A stretch of 34,648 bases of DNA from Acidimicrobiaceae bacterium (GCA_003151475.1 PLXQ01000026.1:1-34648), one strand, 5' to 3'; shown: positions 7,000-15,363, counted from the first letter of the stretch. The notes: generated by a model from the letters alone, not told the origin. Made by a program: numbers and translations.

Positions 7000-8439
7000 A
7001 TGACGGCTGTGTCAGGTTCGGTGACGGTAGGCATCGACATCGGGACGACGGCCGTGAAGGCGGTGGCGGTGGACGAGTCGGGCACGGTGCTGGCCCGCTC
7101 CCGCGTCCCTCACCGGCTGATCTCACCCGAGCCCGACCTGCTCGAGCACGACGCCGGCCGGGCCTGGCGGCGGGGTCCGCTCCAGGCCCTGGCCGCCGTC
7201 CGGGCCCCCGGTGACCCTCTCGACGGTGTCTGTGTCTGCGCCATGGTGCCGTCGATCACCGCCGTCGACCGCCGTGGCCGTCCCCGGGCGCCGGGGCTGC
7301 TCTACGGCGACGGCCGCGGACGACGGTCGCTTGAGCCCGACTTGGAGACCATCGCCGGCGCGTCGACGCGGTCGAAGGTGGGCGACACCATGTCCGACGC
7401 CGAGGGCTTCCTGCGCTGGGCGGCGTCGGGGACCCCTGACGCCTTCGGGTACTGGCCCGCCCAGGCCGTGGCCAACTTCGCTCTGAGCGGGGTGGCGGCC
7501 ATCGATTCCGGTGTGGCCATGATGTCGGGCTCGCTTCTGAGCGCCGGGCAGTGGGACGTCGACAAGTTGCGGGCCTTCGGCGTCGACGCCGCCCAGATGC
7601 CTCTCATCGTGCCCATGGGAGCGCGCGCCGGCACGGTGACCGGCACCGACGCGGCGCTCGCCGGGGGAACCGTCGACGCCCTGTGCGACCAGATCGTGTC
7701 CGGTGCCGACAATGCCGGGGACGTCCTCGTGATTTGCGGCGCCACCTTGATCGTGTGGGCCGTCGTCGACGCGCACGTCGACGCGCCCGGCGTGTGGACG
7801 ATTCCCCACACGGTGGCGGGCAAGATGCTGGTCGGCGGCCCGAGTAACGCCGGCGCGCTTTTCGTGGACTGGGCCCGGTCGCTTCTGCACGGCGCCCGAC
7901 GGCCGCCGCTGTCGGGGCGACCGGGCGGTGGCGGTGGGGACACGATCGACGGGCAGTTGCCGCCGCGTCGGGGAAACCCCGATCGGGTCCCGGTGTGGAC
8001 CCCGTATCTGCGCGGCGAGCGGGTGCCGTACAACGACACGACGCTGCGGTCGTCCCTCCAGGGTCTCGACATCACCCACGACGCCGCCGCTCTCGAGCGC
8101 GCCGCCTACGAAGCCACCGGTTTCGTCGTCCGGCACATGCTCGACCTCGGCCAGATCAAAGCGCGTCGCATCGTGGCCAGCGGCGGCGGGACGCGGGTCG
8201 GACCGTGGATGCAGGCCATGGCCGACGCCGCGGGGCTTCCCGTCGACGTGGTGGCGGTGCACGAAGGCTCGGCCCTCGGTGCCGCCTACATGGCCCGTCT
8301 GGCCGCCGGCCTCGAACAGACGCTTGACGGGGCGCGTCGCTGGGCGCGTGTGGGATACCGGGTCGATCCCGATGCCGTGTGGCAGGAAGCGGCGAACAAG
8401 CGGTACGAGCGCTTTCGCTCCATGGGTCCCACCTCCTAA
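7000..8439 (+). CDS. FGGY-family carbohydrate kinase (xylulokinase-like)
   Basis: 479 residues. The N-terminal actin-like ATPase domain shows VGIDIGTTAVKAVAVDESG (phosphate-1 loop) and LLYGDGRGRR, whose Asp matches the catalytic base position. The C-terminal domain has PYLRGERVPYND, a signature around the sugar/ATP cleft, and VASGGGTRVGPWMQAMADAAG followed by EGSALGAAYMA, the adenosine-binding motif. FGGY kinases phosphorylate sugars or polyols such as xylulose, glycerol or erythritol in the cytosol. The closest look is xylulokinase but I would not fix the sugar. A glycine-rich insertion (GRPGGGGGD, about 306-314) is unusual. The gene is divergent from the 2-hydroxyacid dehydrogenase, and the start codons of the longest readings overlap at TCATGA. 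Confidence 0.88.
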   Translation: MTAVSGSVTVGIDIGTTAVKAVAVDESGTVLARSRVPHRLISPEPDLLEHDAGRAWRRGPLQALAAVRAPGDPLDGVCVCAMVPSITAVDRRGRPRAPGLLYGDGRGRRSLEPDLETIAGASTRSKVGDTMSDAEGFLRWAASGTPDAFGYWPAQAVANFALSGVAAIDSGVAMMSGSLLSAGQWDVDKLRAFGVDAAQMPLIVPMGARAGTVTGTDAALAGGTVDALCDQIVSGADNAGDVLVICGATLIVWAVVDAHVDAPGVWTIPHTVAGKMLVGGPSNAGALFVDWARSLLHGARRPPLSGRPGGGGGDTIDGQLPPRRGNPDRVPVWTPYLRGERVPYNDTTLRSSLQGLDITHDAAALERAAYEATGFVVRHMLDLGQIKARRIVASGGGTRVGPWMQAMADAAGLPVDVVAVHEGSALGAAYMARLAAGLEQTLDGARRWARVGYRVDPDAVWQEAANKRYERFRSMGPTS

Positions 8440-8469
8440 GAGAACGCTCAGGCTAAGAGAACGCTCAGG
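8436..8469. repeat. 17-bp tandem duplication at kinase stop codon
   Basis: ctaagagaacgctcagg occurs twice, head to tail, without mismatch. The kinase stop TAA (8437-8439) is part of the first copy. Because the unit is 17 bp, the second TAA is in another frame. Confidence 0.9.
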
Positions 8470-8507
8470 GCTTTGGTCCCATCGCGGCTCTCTGCCATGC
8501 TGGGGTC

Positions 8508-8513
8508 AGGAGG
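8508..8513 (+). promoter_or_regulatory. Shine-Dalgarno AGGAGG deciding GTG 8521
   Basis: A perfect AGGAGG with a 7-nt spacer before GTG 8521 places the start of the CMD-like protein there, not at ATG codons upstream. Confidence 0.7.
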
Positions 8514-8520
8514 TGCCGAC

Positions 8521-8919
8521 GTGGGTCCCAAAGAGAACAGCGGCCCGGACGATCAGGCCGACGACTGGAATTTTCCCTTTGAGGCCGAGCTGCACGCCGT
8601 CGCTCCGGGGCTACACGAAGCCCAGAACGGGTGGTTGTCCCAGATCGACTCGCTGCGCGCCCCGGACCGCAAGACGCACGAGCTCATCCGGATGGTGTGC
8701 ACGGTGATCCTGCGCAACCCGCCGGGAGTGATGCGTCACGCCATGCTCGCCGCCGAGGTGGGTGCCACCTGGGACGAGATCGCCGGCGCCATCGTCCTGA
8801 CCCAGCCCGCCTTCGGACTGTTGTCGGCTGTCGAGGCCCTTCCCTACGCCCGCCGGGGCTGGGAGCGGGGGCGGGCGGCGGACGGCGGGGCGCGACCGCC
8901 CGCAGCTGGCCCGGTGTGA
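8521..8919 (+). CDS. Carboxymuconolactone decarboxylase (CMD/AhpD)-like protein
   Basis: 132 residues from GTG 8521, preceded by a perfect ribosome-binding site. The helical core KTHELIRMVCTVILRNPPG, then VMRHAMLAAEVGATWDEIAG, then AIVLTQPAFGL follows the CMD pattern. In that pattern a helix leads to R/H residues and an alpha-hairpin. The CxxC pair of AhpD peroxidases is absent, so alkylhydroperoxidase activity is not expected. The family covers gamma-carboxymuconolactone decarboxylases and many uncharacterised actinobacterial proteins. It lies 81 bp after the sugar kinase on the same strand, separated by a tandem duplication, and faces the convergent TetR gene 18 bp away. The role is uncertain. 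Confidence 0.7.
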   Translation: MGPKENSGPDDQADDWNFPFEAELHAVAPGLHEAQNGWLSQIDSLRAPDRKTHELIRMVCTVILRNPPGVMRHAMLAAEVGATWDEIAGAIVLTQPAFGLLSAVEALPYARRGWERGRAADGGARPPAAGPV

Positions 8920-8937
8920 ACGACCCCAACTGATCTT

Positions 8938-9789
8938 TCAGGACTTCTTTTTCCCTCCGCCCGCCGGCCGGGGCCTCTTCACCATCGTCGCCGCCGATCC
9001 GTCTTGGGTGGCCAGAGACTCGAGCGGCGGTGTGCCGCCACCGAAGAGGGCCCGGTGGACCATGGTGGTGAGGGTGTCGAGGGCTCCGGCGTCGACGGGT
9101 TCACCGGCGAACTGGCGGAGGTAGTGGAACCGGTCGACCATGGCCACCACCGCTTCGGCCGCCGCGTTGGGATCGATGCCGGGCTGCGGACCCGCCTCGG
9201 CGATGCGACCCGTCAAGGTACGGGCCACGCCACCAGCGGCCGCATGTCCCTGGGCGGCCAACTCGGCATCACTCATGGCCAGATCGGTCCACGCCCGCAG
9301 GACGGGGGCGTAGCGCTGCCAGGCCTCGGAGAAGCCTTCCATCCACCGGCGCAGCTCCCGCCAGCCCTGGTCGTTCGGTCCGACCGGCCCGAGGGCGGTA
9401 TCGAGGGCGGCCACGACTTCGCCGGCCTCGCCGGCCAGGGCCCGCAGGAGGTCTTCTTTGTTGGAGAAGTACAGGTAGAAGGTGCCGTGCGAGGTCTTGG
9501 CCAGCTTCACGATGTCGTCGACGCGCGCCGCGTGGTAGCCGCGACGGGCGAAGACGACCATGGCGGCGTCGAGCAGCTTGCGCATGGTCTTGCGGCCCTG
9601 TGAGCGCAGGGCCCTGCGGCTAGCCGGTTCGCCGGCCACATCGGCGGCGTCGGCTGCCCCGGCACCCTTGGCGGCCTTTGTCGATGAGGTGGCTTTCGGG
9701 GTGGGCGGCCGGGCACTCGTCGTGTCGGCGCGTCCGTTCCCGGCGCCGAGCGTTCCGGCTGTTCCCATGGTGCTGCGAATCGTAGTCAT
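8938..9789 (-). CDS. TetR-family transcriptional regulator
   Basis: 283 residues. A low-complexity Ala/Gly/Thr-rich leader (about 1-65) precedes the DNA-binding domain TMRKLLDAAMVVFARRGYHA, ARVDDIVKLAKTSHGTFYLY and FSNKEDLLRAL, the classic TetR helix-turn-helix. The C-terminal ligand and dimer domain (about 120-250) is variable, as usual. The protein ends in a basic PAGGGKKKS tail. The leader is longer than usual for TetR proteins. ATG 9768, with TACGAT 10 nt upstream, is an alternative start that drops seven residues. It is the last gene of the minus-strand run from 15300, so it probably represses that acyl-CoA or alcohol catabolic set in response to a CoA thioester or lipid. That link is inferred from position only. 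Confidence 0.9.
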   Translation of the reverse strand: MTTIRSTMGTAGTLGAGNGRADTTSARPPTPKATSSTKAAKGAGAADAADVAGEPASRRALRSQGRKTMRKLLDAAMVVFARRGYHAARVDDIVKLAKTSHGTFYLYFSNKEDLLRALAGEAGEVVAALDTALGPVGPNDQGWRELRRWMEGFSEAWQRYAPVLRAWTDLAMSDAELAAQGHAAAGGVARTLTGRIAEAGPQPGIDPNAAAEAVVAMVDRFHYLRQFAGEPVDAGALDTLTTMVHRALFGGGTPPLESLATQDGSAATMVKRPRPAGGGKKKS

Positions 9790-9837
9790 GCCACCGGTGC
9801 AGGGCTCAGGTGGCCGGGCCGATCCCGGCGGTGACGC

Positions 9838-11088
9838 CTATCGATGACCGCTGGGCTGTGGTTCGAAGGCCACTCTGATGGCGCCACTCTCGTCCTGGTG
9901 GGCGAGCACGCCGAGGGCGTCCCACCATTGCTCGAGGGGGAACCGGTGGGTGAGCATGCCCGTGAGATCGACGCGGCCCCGTGTGGCCAGATCGAGATAG
10001 TGGGCGATGGCGTGCCGGCGCACGCCCTCCACCTCTTCGATGCCGAAGGCGTTGGAGCCGGCGATGGTGAGTTCCTTGAAGTACACGGGCGTCCACTCCC
10101 AGCGCCCAGGCGTGGCCACCCCCGTCTGGACCAGGGTGCCATGCTCGGCCAGCACGCGGACGGCCACCTCGAACGTCTCAGGCTTGGCGATCGTGTCGTA
10201 GACCACGTCGATGCCCCCCGGATGGGCGACCGGCAGACCGTCGAAGGGTGAGTGGAGCACGCCCCCTGACCACGCGGCGAGCTCCTCCACCACGGCCAGA
10301 CGTGGTTCGTGGGCCACCACCTTGGAAGCGCCGAGGCGGGTGGCCAGCTCTCCCTGGGCGGCGAAGCGGGCCACCACCGCCACCTCCACATCGGGGAAGA
10401 GGCAGCGCAGGGCGGCCACGCTCGTGGCCCCGAGGGCCCCGGCGCCGTAGACGAGGGCCTTCCCCCCCGGCGGCGGGGGATTGCGGAGGATGGCGTGCAT
10501 CGACACGGCGAAGGGATCGGCCAGAACGGCGAGCTCGTCGGACAGGCCGTCGGGGACGGGGATCAGCATGGAGTCGTGGGCGGCCAGCAGTTCGGCCCAC
10601 GCCCCGGGGGCATCGGTGGTCACGCCGACGTGCACGCCCGGTCCGAGCTTTCCCGAGGTGAAGCTCCAACAGAGGCTCAGGTTGCCGGCGGCACAGGCGG
10701 CGCACACGGGAGTGATGCCACGCGGTGCGCAGGTGAGCCAGGGGTTCAGCACCACCCTGTCACCGACCTCGACGCCCTGCGCCTGAGGGCCGAGCTCCAC
10801 CACCTCGGCCACCACTTCGTGCCCGGGGACGTGGGGCAGTGACGAGAAGGCCGACATGGGATTGTCGATGTCCCCTTCGCCGAAGTCCCCCATGACGAGC
10901 TTGGCATCTGATCCGCAGATGCCCGACAAGATCGGTCTCATCACCACCCAGTCGGGGCCGAGCATGCGCGCATCGTCCACCGTGTGAAGGCCGAAGGGCA
11001 GCGATAGGAGGCCGCGTTCGAGGTCGTCGACCGGCTGGGGCCGGGTCTCGTCGGCCGCCGGCGGAGCACCGAAGACGAGCGCTTTCAC
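9838..11088 (-). CDS. Zinc-dependent medium-chain alcohol dehydrogenase
   Basis: 416 residues, GTG start overlapping the stop of the upstream SDR gene by 4 bp (GTGA), so the two are translationally coupled. Catalytic zinc ligands are in ILSGICGSDAK (Cys) and HVPGHEVVAEV (His, Glu). A structural-zinc lobe has four Cys in LTCAPRGITPVCAACAAGN and SLCWSF. The Rossmann motif is VYGAGALGATSV (about 223-234). MDR enzymes of this type oxidise alcohols or reduce aldehydes/ketones with NAD(P). The protein is longer than classic ADH (~350-375), with an added N-terminal stretch (about 15-45) before the first zinc motif. With the neighbouring SDR it could carry out successive alcohol/ketone steps. The substrate is unknown. 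Confidence 0.9.
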   Translation of the reverse strand: MKALVFGAPPAADETRPQPVDDLERGLLSLPFGLHTVDDARMLGPDWVVMRPILSGICGSDAKLVMGDFGEGDIDNPMSAFSSLPHVPGHEVVAEVVELGPQAQGVEVGDRVVLNPWLTCAPRGITPVCAACAAGNLSLCWSFTSGKLGPGVHVGVTTDAPGAWAELLAAHDSMLIPVPDGLSDELAVLADPFAVSMHAILRNPPPPGGKALVYGAGALGATSVAALRCLFPDVEVAVVARFAAQGELATRLGASKVVAHEPRLAVVEELAAWSGGVLHSPFDGLPVAHPGGIDVVYDTIAKPETFEVAVRVLAEHGTLVQTGVATPGRWEWTPVYFKELTIAGSNAFGIEEVEGVRRHAIAHYLDLATRGRVDLTGMLTHRFPLEQWWDALGVLAHQDESGAIRVAFEPQPSGHR

Positions 11089-11900
11089 CGGCCCGTCTTT
11101 TCGGCGGCCGCCGGCTGCGAGCGGTGGAAGGTGACCATGCCCGACATGAACTTGTCGATGTCGGCCACCTTGGCCTCGACCACCGCCTTCATGTCGGGAA
11201 GGAAGTGCTCGAAGTGCTCACTGTCGATGGAATCGGCGATACCGACGGCGGTCTCCTCGGCCGGGACGAGGTCGCCCTGGTAGAGCGGGGGGTCGTTATC
11301 GGGCTGGTCCCACAGCTCGGTGTCGATCGTCCCCGGCAAGATGAGCCGTACCTTCACGCCCGTGCCCGCCATGTCGGCGGCGATGCCCTCACTCCACCCG
11401 CACATGGCGAATTTCGAGGCCGAATAGGCGGCCTCGGTGGTCACACCGAAGCGGCCGGCAATGCTGGCCACGTTGACGATGGTCCCCGTGGCCCGGGCCA
11501 GCATGCGGGGTATGAGGGCCAGGGTCATGGCCGTCGACGAGAGGAAGTTGATGCGCATGACCCGCTCGACATCGCCGGCGGTGATGTTCGGGATGGTCTT
11601 GCGCATGGGAACGCCGGCGTTGTTGACCAGCACGTCGATGTGCCCGAAGGCGTCCCACGCCGTGAGGGCTAGTTCGGCGGCGGCGTCGGGGTCCGACAGA
11701 TCGGCGGCCCACATCTGCGATGCCGGCGCGTGGACCCGGCATGCTTCGAGGACTTCCACCAGCCGGTCGTGGCGGCGGGCCACGATGCCCACCGTCATGC
11801 CCCGTTGCGCCAGTTCGCGCGCCAGCGCCGCTCCGATACCGGAGGACGCACCGGTGATCAACGCGATCCGTGATTCGCCCCCGCTCGTGTCGCTCGCCAT
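11085..11900 (-). CDS. Short-chain dehydrogenase/reductase (classical SDR)
   Basis: 271 residues from ATG 11900, with AAGGGGG about 8 nt upstream. It has the cofactor motif TGASSGIG (about 16-23), the VLVNNAG structural motif and the catalytic triad Ser (in VNVASIAG), Tyr and Lys (YSASK). Arg residues after the second strand (VARRHDR) favour NADP(H) over NAD(H), as in many SDRs with basic residues at that site. The typical reaction is reversible oxidation of a hydroxyl to a ketone. It is coupled by a 4-bp overlap to the zinc alcohol dehydrogenase and lies downstream of a CoA-transferase and crotonase, so a hydroxyacyl or alcohol substrate is plausible. Confidence 0.92.
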   Translation of the reverse strand: MASDTSGGESRIALITGASSGIGAALARELAQRGMTVGIVARRHDRLVEVLEACRVHAPASQMWAADLSDPDAAAELALTAWDAFGHIDVLVNNAGVPMRKTIPNITAGDVERVMRINFLSSTAMTLALIPRMLARATGTIVNVASIAGRFGVTTEAAYSASKFAMCGWSEGIAADMAGTGVKVRLILPGTIDTELWDQPDNDPPLYQGDLVPAEETAVGIADSIDSEHFEHFLPDMKAVVEAKVADIDKFMSGMVTFHRSQPAAAEKTGR

Positions 11901-11925
11901 GGACGTCGCCCCCCTTGTCTCTGTC

Positions 11926-11951
11926 GTGCCGTGTGCGTGTGCCGTGTGCCG
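11926..11951. repeat. 13-bp direct duplication between CoA-transferase and SDR genes
   Basis: gtgccgtgtgcgt is followed directly by gtgccgtgtgccg (11 of 13 identical). On the minus strand it begins 9 nt after the CoA-transferase stop codon. It is short and could be chance alone, but its position matches the other arrays in this window. Confidence 0.5.
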
Positions 11952-11960
11952 GCTGGCGTG

Positions 11961-13196
11961 TCAGACGATGCCCTTTTCCCGCAGACCGTCGAACTCCCCC
12001 GGAGCCAAGCCAACCATGTCGCACCAGACTTCGATGTTGTCGGCGCCGAGCGTAGGGGCGCCGGCGGGGGTGGCGCCCACCTCGCCCACGAGGCGCGGGT
12101 AAGGCGCCTGCTGGCGGATGGCGCCGAGGACTGGGTCGTCCACGGTGATCAGGTCATGGCGGGCGGCGAAGTGGGCGTCGGAGGCGATCTCCACCGCCGT
12201 GTAGGCGGTGGCCACGGGGACATCGAAACGGACGCAGGCCTCTTCGACCGCCGCCGCCGTGCGGGCTCCGGTCCAGTGGGCCACCACGGCGTTGATCTCG
12301 TCACCGTGCTGGGCTCTGTCGGCCAGGGTGGCGTAATGGGGATCGGAGAGCAGCTCTGGTCGGCCCATGGCCTGGCACAGGCGGCCGAAGTTGGCGTCCG
12401 AGCCGGCCACCACGCAGACGAAGCGACCGTCGGCCGTGGGGTAATTGTCGAGCGGCGCCGAGTTCGGCAGGCGGTTGCCCGAGCGGGTGCGGACGGTTCC
12501 GAGGCGGTCGTAGGCGGCGATCGTCCATTCGAGGATCCGCAGCACCGAGCCGTAGAGCGAGGCGTCGATGACGGCGCCCCTACCGGTACCGGCCGGTGGC
12601 TCGGCACCGGCGTCGGGTCCCGGGGGCCGACGGCGCGGGGAGGCGTCGCGTCGGTACAGCGCGGCCAGGGCCGCTTCGGCGGCGAAGACACCGGTGAGGT
12701 AGTCGGCCACGGTGATGCCGGGCCGGACGGGCGGACGGTCGGCCTCTCCCGTCAGGTGGAGCAGACCCCCGTAGGCGACGCCCAGGCGGTCGAGGCCCGG
12801 ACGCTCGGCGTAGGGGCCGTCCTGGCCGAAGGCGCTGATGCGGACGACGACCAGATGCGGGGCCAGCGCGGCGGGATCGAGTCCCCAGTTCTCCAGGGTG
12901 CCGGGGCGGAAGTTCTCGCAGACCACGTCGGCCGTGGCCGCCAAACGGCGGAAGAGATCCTGACCCTCCGCCGTGCGGAGGTCGCAGGTGGCGCTCTTGC
13001 GGCCCCGGCCCTCGACGGCCCAGAACAGCGAGTAGCCCTCGGCGAAGGGTCCGATGGTGCGCATGAAGTCACCGGAGCCGGGCTGTTCGACCTTCACCAC
13101 CTCGGCGCCCCACTCGCCCAGAAGGCCGGCGCAGAAGGGGGCACCGATGCGGGTGCCCACGTCGATGACGCGGAGTCCGTCGAGGGGACCTGGCAC
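11961..13196 (-). CDS. Class III CoA-transferase (CaiB/BaiF family)
   Basis: 411 residues from GTG 13196. Family marks are PLDGLRVIDVGTRIGAPF at the N-terminus, LLGEWGAEVVKVEQPGSGD, the GRKSATCDL strand, DVVCENFRPGTLENWGLD and ISAFGQDGPY. ITVADYLTGVFAAEAAL carries the Asp expected to form the aspartyl-CoA anhydride. These enzymes move CoA between carboxylic acids (as formyl-CoA transferase, CaiB and BaiF do). Some, such as alpha-methylacyl-CoA racemase, epimerise instead, and sequence motifs alone do not separate these here. A Pro/Arg/Gly-rich insertion (about 186-205) interrupts the middle. It sits 12 nt after the crotonase gene in the minus-strand operon, so it likely activates or recycles a carboxylate for the flanking acyl-CoA enzymes. 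Confidence 0.9.
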   Translation of the reverse strand: MPGPLDGLRVIDVGTRIGAPFCAGLLGEWGAEVVKVEQPGSGDFMRTIGPFAEGYSLFWAVEGRGRKSATCDLRTAEGQDLFRRLAATADVVCENFRPGTLENWGLDPAALAPHLVVVRISAFGQDGPYAERPGLDRLGVAYGGLLHLTGEADRPPVRPGITVADYLTGVFAAEAALAALYRRDASPRRRPPGPDAGAEPPAGTGRGAVIDASLYGSVLRILEWTIAAYDRLGTVRTRSGNRLPNSAPLDNYPTADGRFVCVVAGSDANFGRLCQAMGRPELLSDPHYATLADRAQHGDEINAVVAHWTGARTAAAVEEACVRFDVPVATAYTAVEIASDAHFAARHDLITVDDPVLGAIRQQAPYPRLVGEVGATPAGAPTLGADNIEVWCDMVGLAPGEFDGLREKGIV

Positions 13197-13208
13197 AGCC
13201 GGTGCCGA

Positions 13209-14063
13209 TCAGTCCTGCGACGACGGGGGGGCGTCGCCCCGGTCCCGGGCGGCGAAGACCTCCTTCATCGAACCCATCTGCTTGCGCTGATCGAGAGCGT
13301 TGAGCGACGTGGCTGTGTTGTGGGCCCAGTGATGGGCCATGAAGTGGTACTTCCACGACGCCGACTGCCCCATGAGCTCGGCTACGTGGTTGATGGAGTC
13401 CTTCACCACCTGGGCCGTTATGGGTGGGACGAGGGCGACCCGTTCGGCCAGTTGACGGGTGCGCTCGGCCAGCTCGGCCCGGGGGACGACCTTGTTCACG
13501 AGGCCGAGGCGCCAGGCTTCGGGGGCGTCGAGCTCCTCGGCGGCGAGGAGGAACTCCTTCGCCTGGCGGATGCCCATCTCCCACGGTTCCACCAGCAGCT
13601 CGACGCCGGCGCCGCTCATACGGAGTACGGGGTTGGAGAAGACGGCGTCGTCGGCGGCCACGATGAGGTCACACATGCAGGCCAGCATGAGACCGGCGGC
13701 CACGCACTTGCCCTGGACGGCAGCGATGGTGGGCTTGCGGAAGTCGTGGATCTTCCGGCAGCGCTCGACGTACATCACCTGCTCGTGGCGGAACTTCCCC
13801 TCGGGGGTGTCGCGCATCTGGGCCCATTTGTCGGGATCGGGTCCGAGGATGGCCTTCAGGTCGTGACCGGAGCTGAAGTGCTTGCCCGCCCCGGCCAGGA
13901 CCACCACCCGGACGTCGTCGTCGGCGTCGGCCCGGTCGAAGCCGGCATCGATCCCGTCGATGAGGGCGGTGTTCTGGGCGTTGGCCACCTGGGGCCGGTT
14001 CATGGTGATGGTGGCCACGGGCCCGTCGACCTCGTAGAGAACGACCTCAGAATCCGGTCCCAC
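13209..14063 (-). CDS. Crotonase-superfamily protein lacking both catalytic glutamates
   Basis: 284 residues from GTG 14063. That start is preceded by AGGAGG 6 nt away and aligns with the family N-terminus (VVLYEVDGPVATITMNRP). The CoA and oxyanion-hole regions are present: GAGKHFSSGHDLKAI and KPTIAAVQGKCVAAGLMLAC. Aligned to rat mitochondrial hydratase, the two acid/base residues Glu144 and Glu164 fall on Met126 (AAGLMLA) and Val146 (FSNPVLR). Classical enoyl-CoA hydration is therefore unlikely. Crotonase-fold proteins without these residues include other activities (hydrolase, isomerase, retro-Claisen) and non-catalytic acyl-CoA binders such as mycobacterial EchA6. The gene overlaps the upstream acyl-CoA dehydrogenase by 17 bp, indicating one transcript. 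Confidence 0.88.
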   Translation of the reverse strand: MGPDSEVVLYEVDGPVATITMNRPQVANAQNTALIDGIDAGFDRADADDDVRVVVLAGAGKHFSSGHDLKAILGPDPDKWAQMRDTPEGKFRHEQVMYVERCRKIHDFRKPTIAAVQGKCVAAGLMLACMCDLIVAADDAVFSNPVLRMSGAGVELLVEPWEMGIRQAKEFLLAAEELDAPEAWRLGLVNKVVPRAELAERTRQLAERVALVPPITAQVVKDSINHVAELMGQSASWKYHFMAHHWAHNTATSLNALDQRKQMGSMKEVFAARDRGDAPPSSQD

Positions 14064-15300
14064 GGGCAGCCTCCTGTCTCGTCCGGCCGCCGCCGGTCCC
14101 GGCGGTATCGGGAACGGGTGGCTCGGGCTCGCGGGGGAGACCGAGAACACGTTCGCCGATCACGTTGTGCTGGATCTCGTTCGTCCCGGCGAAGATCGAC
14201 GACGCCAGATAGTAGAGCCAGGCCCGCTGCCACGATCCATCCCCGGGATTGTCGGTGGCGTCACGCCAGAGCGGCGCCGCCGGACCGAGGATGTCGAGGG
14301 CCAGCTGGTGGAGGCGCTTGCTCATCTCGCTCCAATAGAGCTTCAGGATGCTGCCCTCGGGCCCGGGCTCGAGACCCCGTTCCAACTTCGATAGCGACCG
14401 CCAGTTGTGGAGCTGGAAGAGCCGGACCTCGACATAGGCCTCGGCCAGGCGCTGGCGAAGACGTGGGTCGTCGAAGGCCGAGGCCGCCGCCGCCGTGCGT
14501 AGGAGCTCTTCGAGATGCTGCATGTGGATGACGAGCTGGCGGGGGTTCACGCCGCGTTCGTGCGAGAGGGTCGAGCCCGCCACCCGCCAGCCGGCGCCCT
14601 CCGCCCCCACCAGCTGGTCGTCGGGGACGAAGACGTCGTGGAGGATCACCTCGTTGAACTCGGCTTCGCCCGTCAGCTGGAGAAGGGGCCGGACCTCCAC
14701 GCCCTCGGCGTGCATGTCGAGCACGTAGAAGGAGAGTCCCCTGTGCTTCGGGGCGGTGGTGTCGCTGCGGGCCAGGCAGACGGCCCAGTCGGCGAACTGG
14801 GCGTAGGACGTCCATACCTTCTGACCGTTCAGGACCCAGCCCCCGGCGCTGCGGGCGGCCACCGTGCGGACGGCGGCGAGGTCCGATCCGGCGTCGGGTT
14901 CGGAGAAGAGCTGGCACCAGAGCTCGGCGGCGGAGAGGACGGCCGGGAGCCAACGCTCCTTCTGGGCGTCGGTCCCGTGGGCCAGCAGGGTGGGGCCGGC
15001 CAGGTTGATGCCGATCCGGCCCACGAGCTCGGGGGCGCGGGCCCGGGCCAGCTCCTCTTGGACCACGAAGTTCTCCGCCGGTCCGAGGGCGCGGCCGCCG
15101 TAGGCGGTGGGCCAGGTGACACCGACCCAGCCGGCGGCGGCCAGGTCGCCCTGCCAGCGGCGTCCGAAGGAGACCTCCTGGGCCAGATCGGTGAAGCGGG
15201 GCGGGAGGCCGACGCCGTAGTCCCACGGGAGGTGCTCGTGGAGCCAGGCGCGGAGCTCGCCGCGGAGGCGTTCCTGGTCAGGCGTGGTCGTCAGGTCCAT
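14047..15300 (-). CDS. Acyl-CoA dehydrogenase, FadE-type (large, motif-complete subunit)
   Basis: 417 residues. It has MDLTTTPDQERLRGELRAWL, the flavin loop CQLFSEPDAGSDLAAVRT, GQKVWTSYAQFADW in the beta domain and FAGTNEIQHNVIGERVLGLP near the end. An extra Pro/Gly/Arg tail of about 26 residues follows. The MCAD-type Glu position (YEGTSQ) is Ala here (FAGTNE). It heads the minus-strand catabolic operon and is divergent, across 63 bp, from another acyl-CoA dehydrogenase-like gene that lacks the flavin loop. Known actinobacterial steroid FadE pairs work as alpha2-beta2 heterotetramers with split functions. The divergent arrangement hints at such a pair, though they are usually cotranscribed. 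It is similar along its whole length to the plus-strand dehydrogenase at 20926. Confidence 0.92.
   Translation of the reverse strand: MDLTTTPDQERLRGELRAWLHEHLPWDYGVGLPPRFTDLAQEVSFGRRWQGDLAAAGWVGVTWPTAYGGRALGPAENFVVQEELARARAPELVGRIGINLAGPTLLAHGTDAQKERWLPAVLSAAELWCQLFSEPDAGSDLAAVRTVAARSAGGWVLNGQKVWTSYAQFADWAVCLARSDTTAPKHRGLSFYVLDMHAEGVEVRPLLQLTGEAEFNEVILHDVFVPDDQLVGAEGAGWRVAGSTLSHERGVNPRQLVIHMQHLEELLRTAAAASAFDDPRLRQRLAEAYVEVRLFQLHNWRSLSKLERGLEPGPEGSILKLYWSEMSKRLHQLALDILGPAAPLWRDATDNPGDGSWQRAWLYYLASSIFAGTNEIQHNVIGERVLGLPREPEPPVPDTAGTGGGRTRQEAARGTGF
14070..14075 (-). promoter_or_regulatory. Shine-Dalgarno AGGAGG deciding GTG 14063
   Basis: It lies inside the end of the upstream acyl-CoA dehydrogenase gene, 6 nt before GTG 14063. 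It fixes the crotonase start 29 codons inside the longest open reading and indicates coupled translation. Confidence 0.7.
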
Positions 15301-15351
15301 GGCGCCGCGTCAGCATGACACAACCGTCAGGCTCGGCTTCCGACGCGTCTG

Positions 15352-15357
15352 TAGTCT
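15352..15357 (+). promoter_or_regulatory. -10 hexamer TAGTCT before GTG 15364
   Basis: TAGTCT is 6 nt before the GTG start with no Shine-Dalgarno sequence, the spacing expected for a leaderless mRNA. It lies in the 63-bp gap between two divergent acyl-CoA dehydrogenase genes. Confidence 0.45.
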
Positions 15358-15363
15358 CCCTGC

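Noticed and set aside
11931..14531. 866-codon open frame on the plus strand opposite the CoA-transferase and crotonase genes
   Set aside because: Low-complexity Gly/Val/Glu/His composition antisense to well supported minus-strand genes; no motif of its own.
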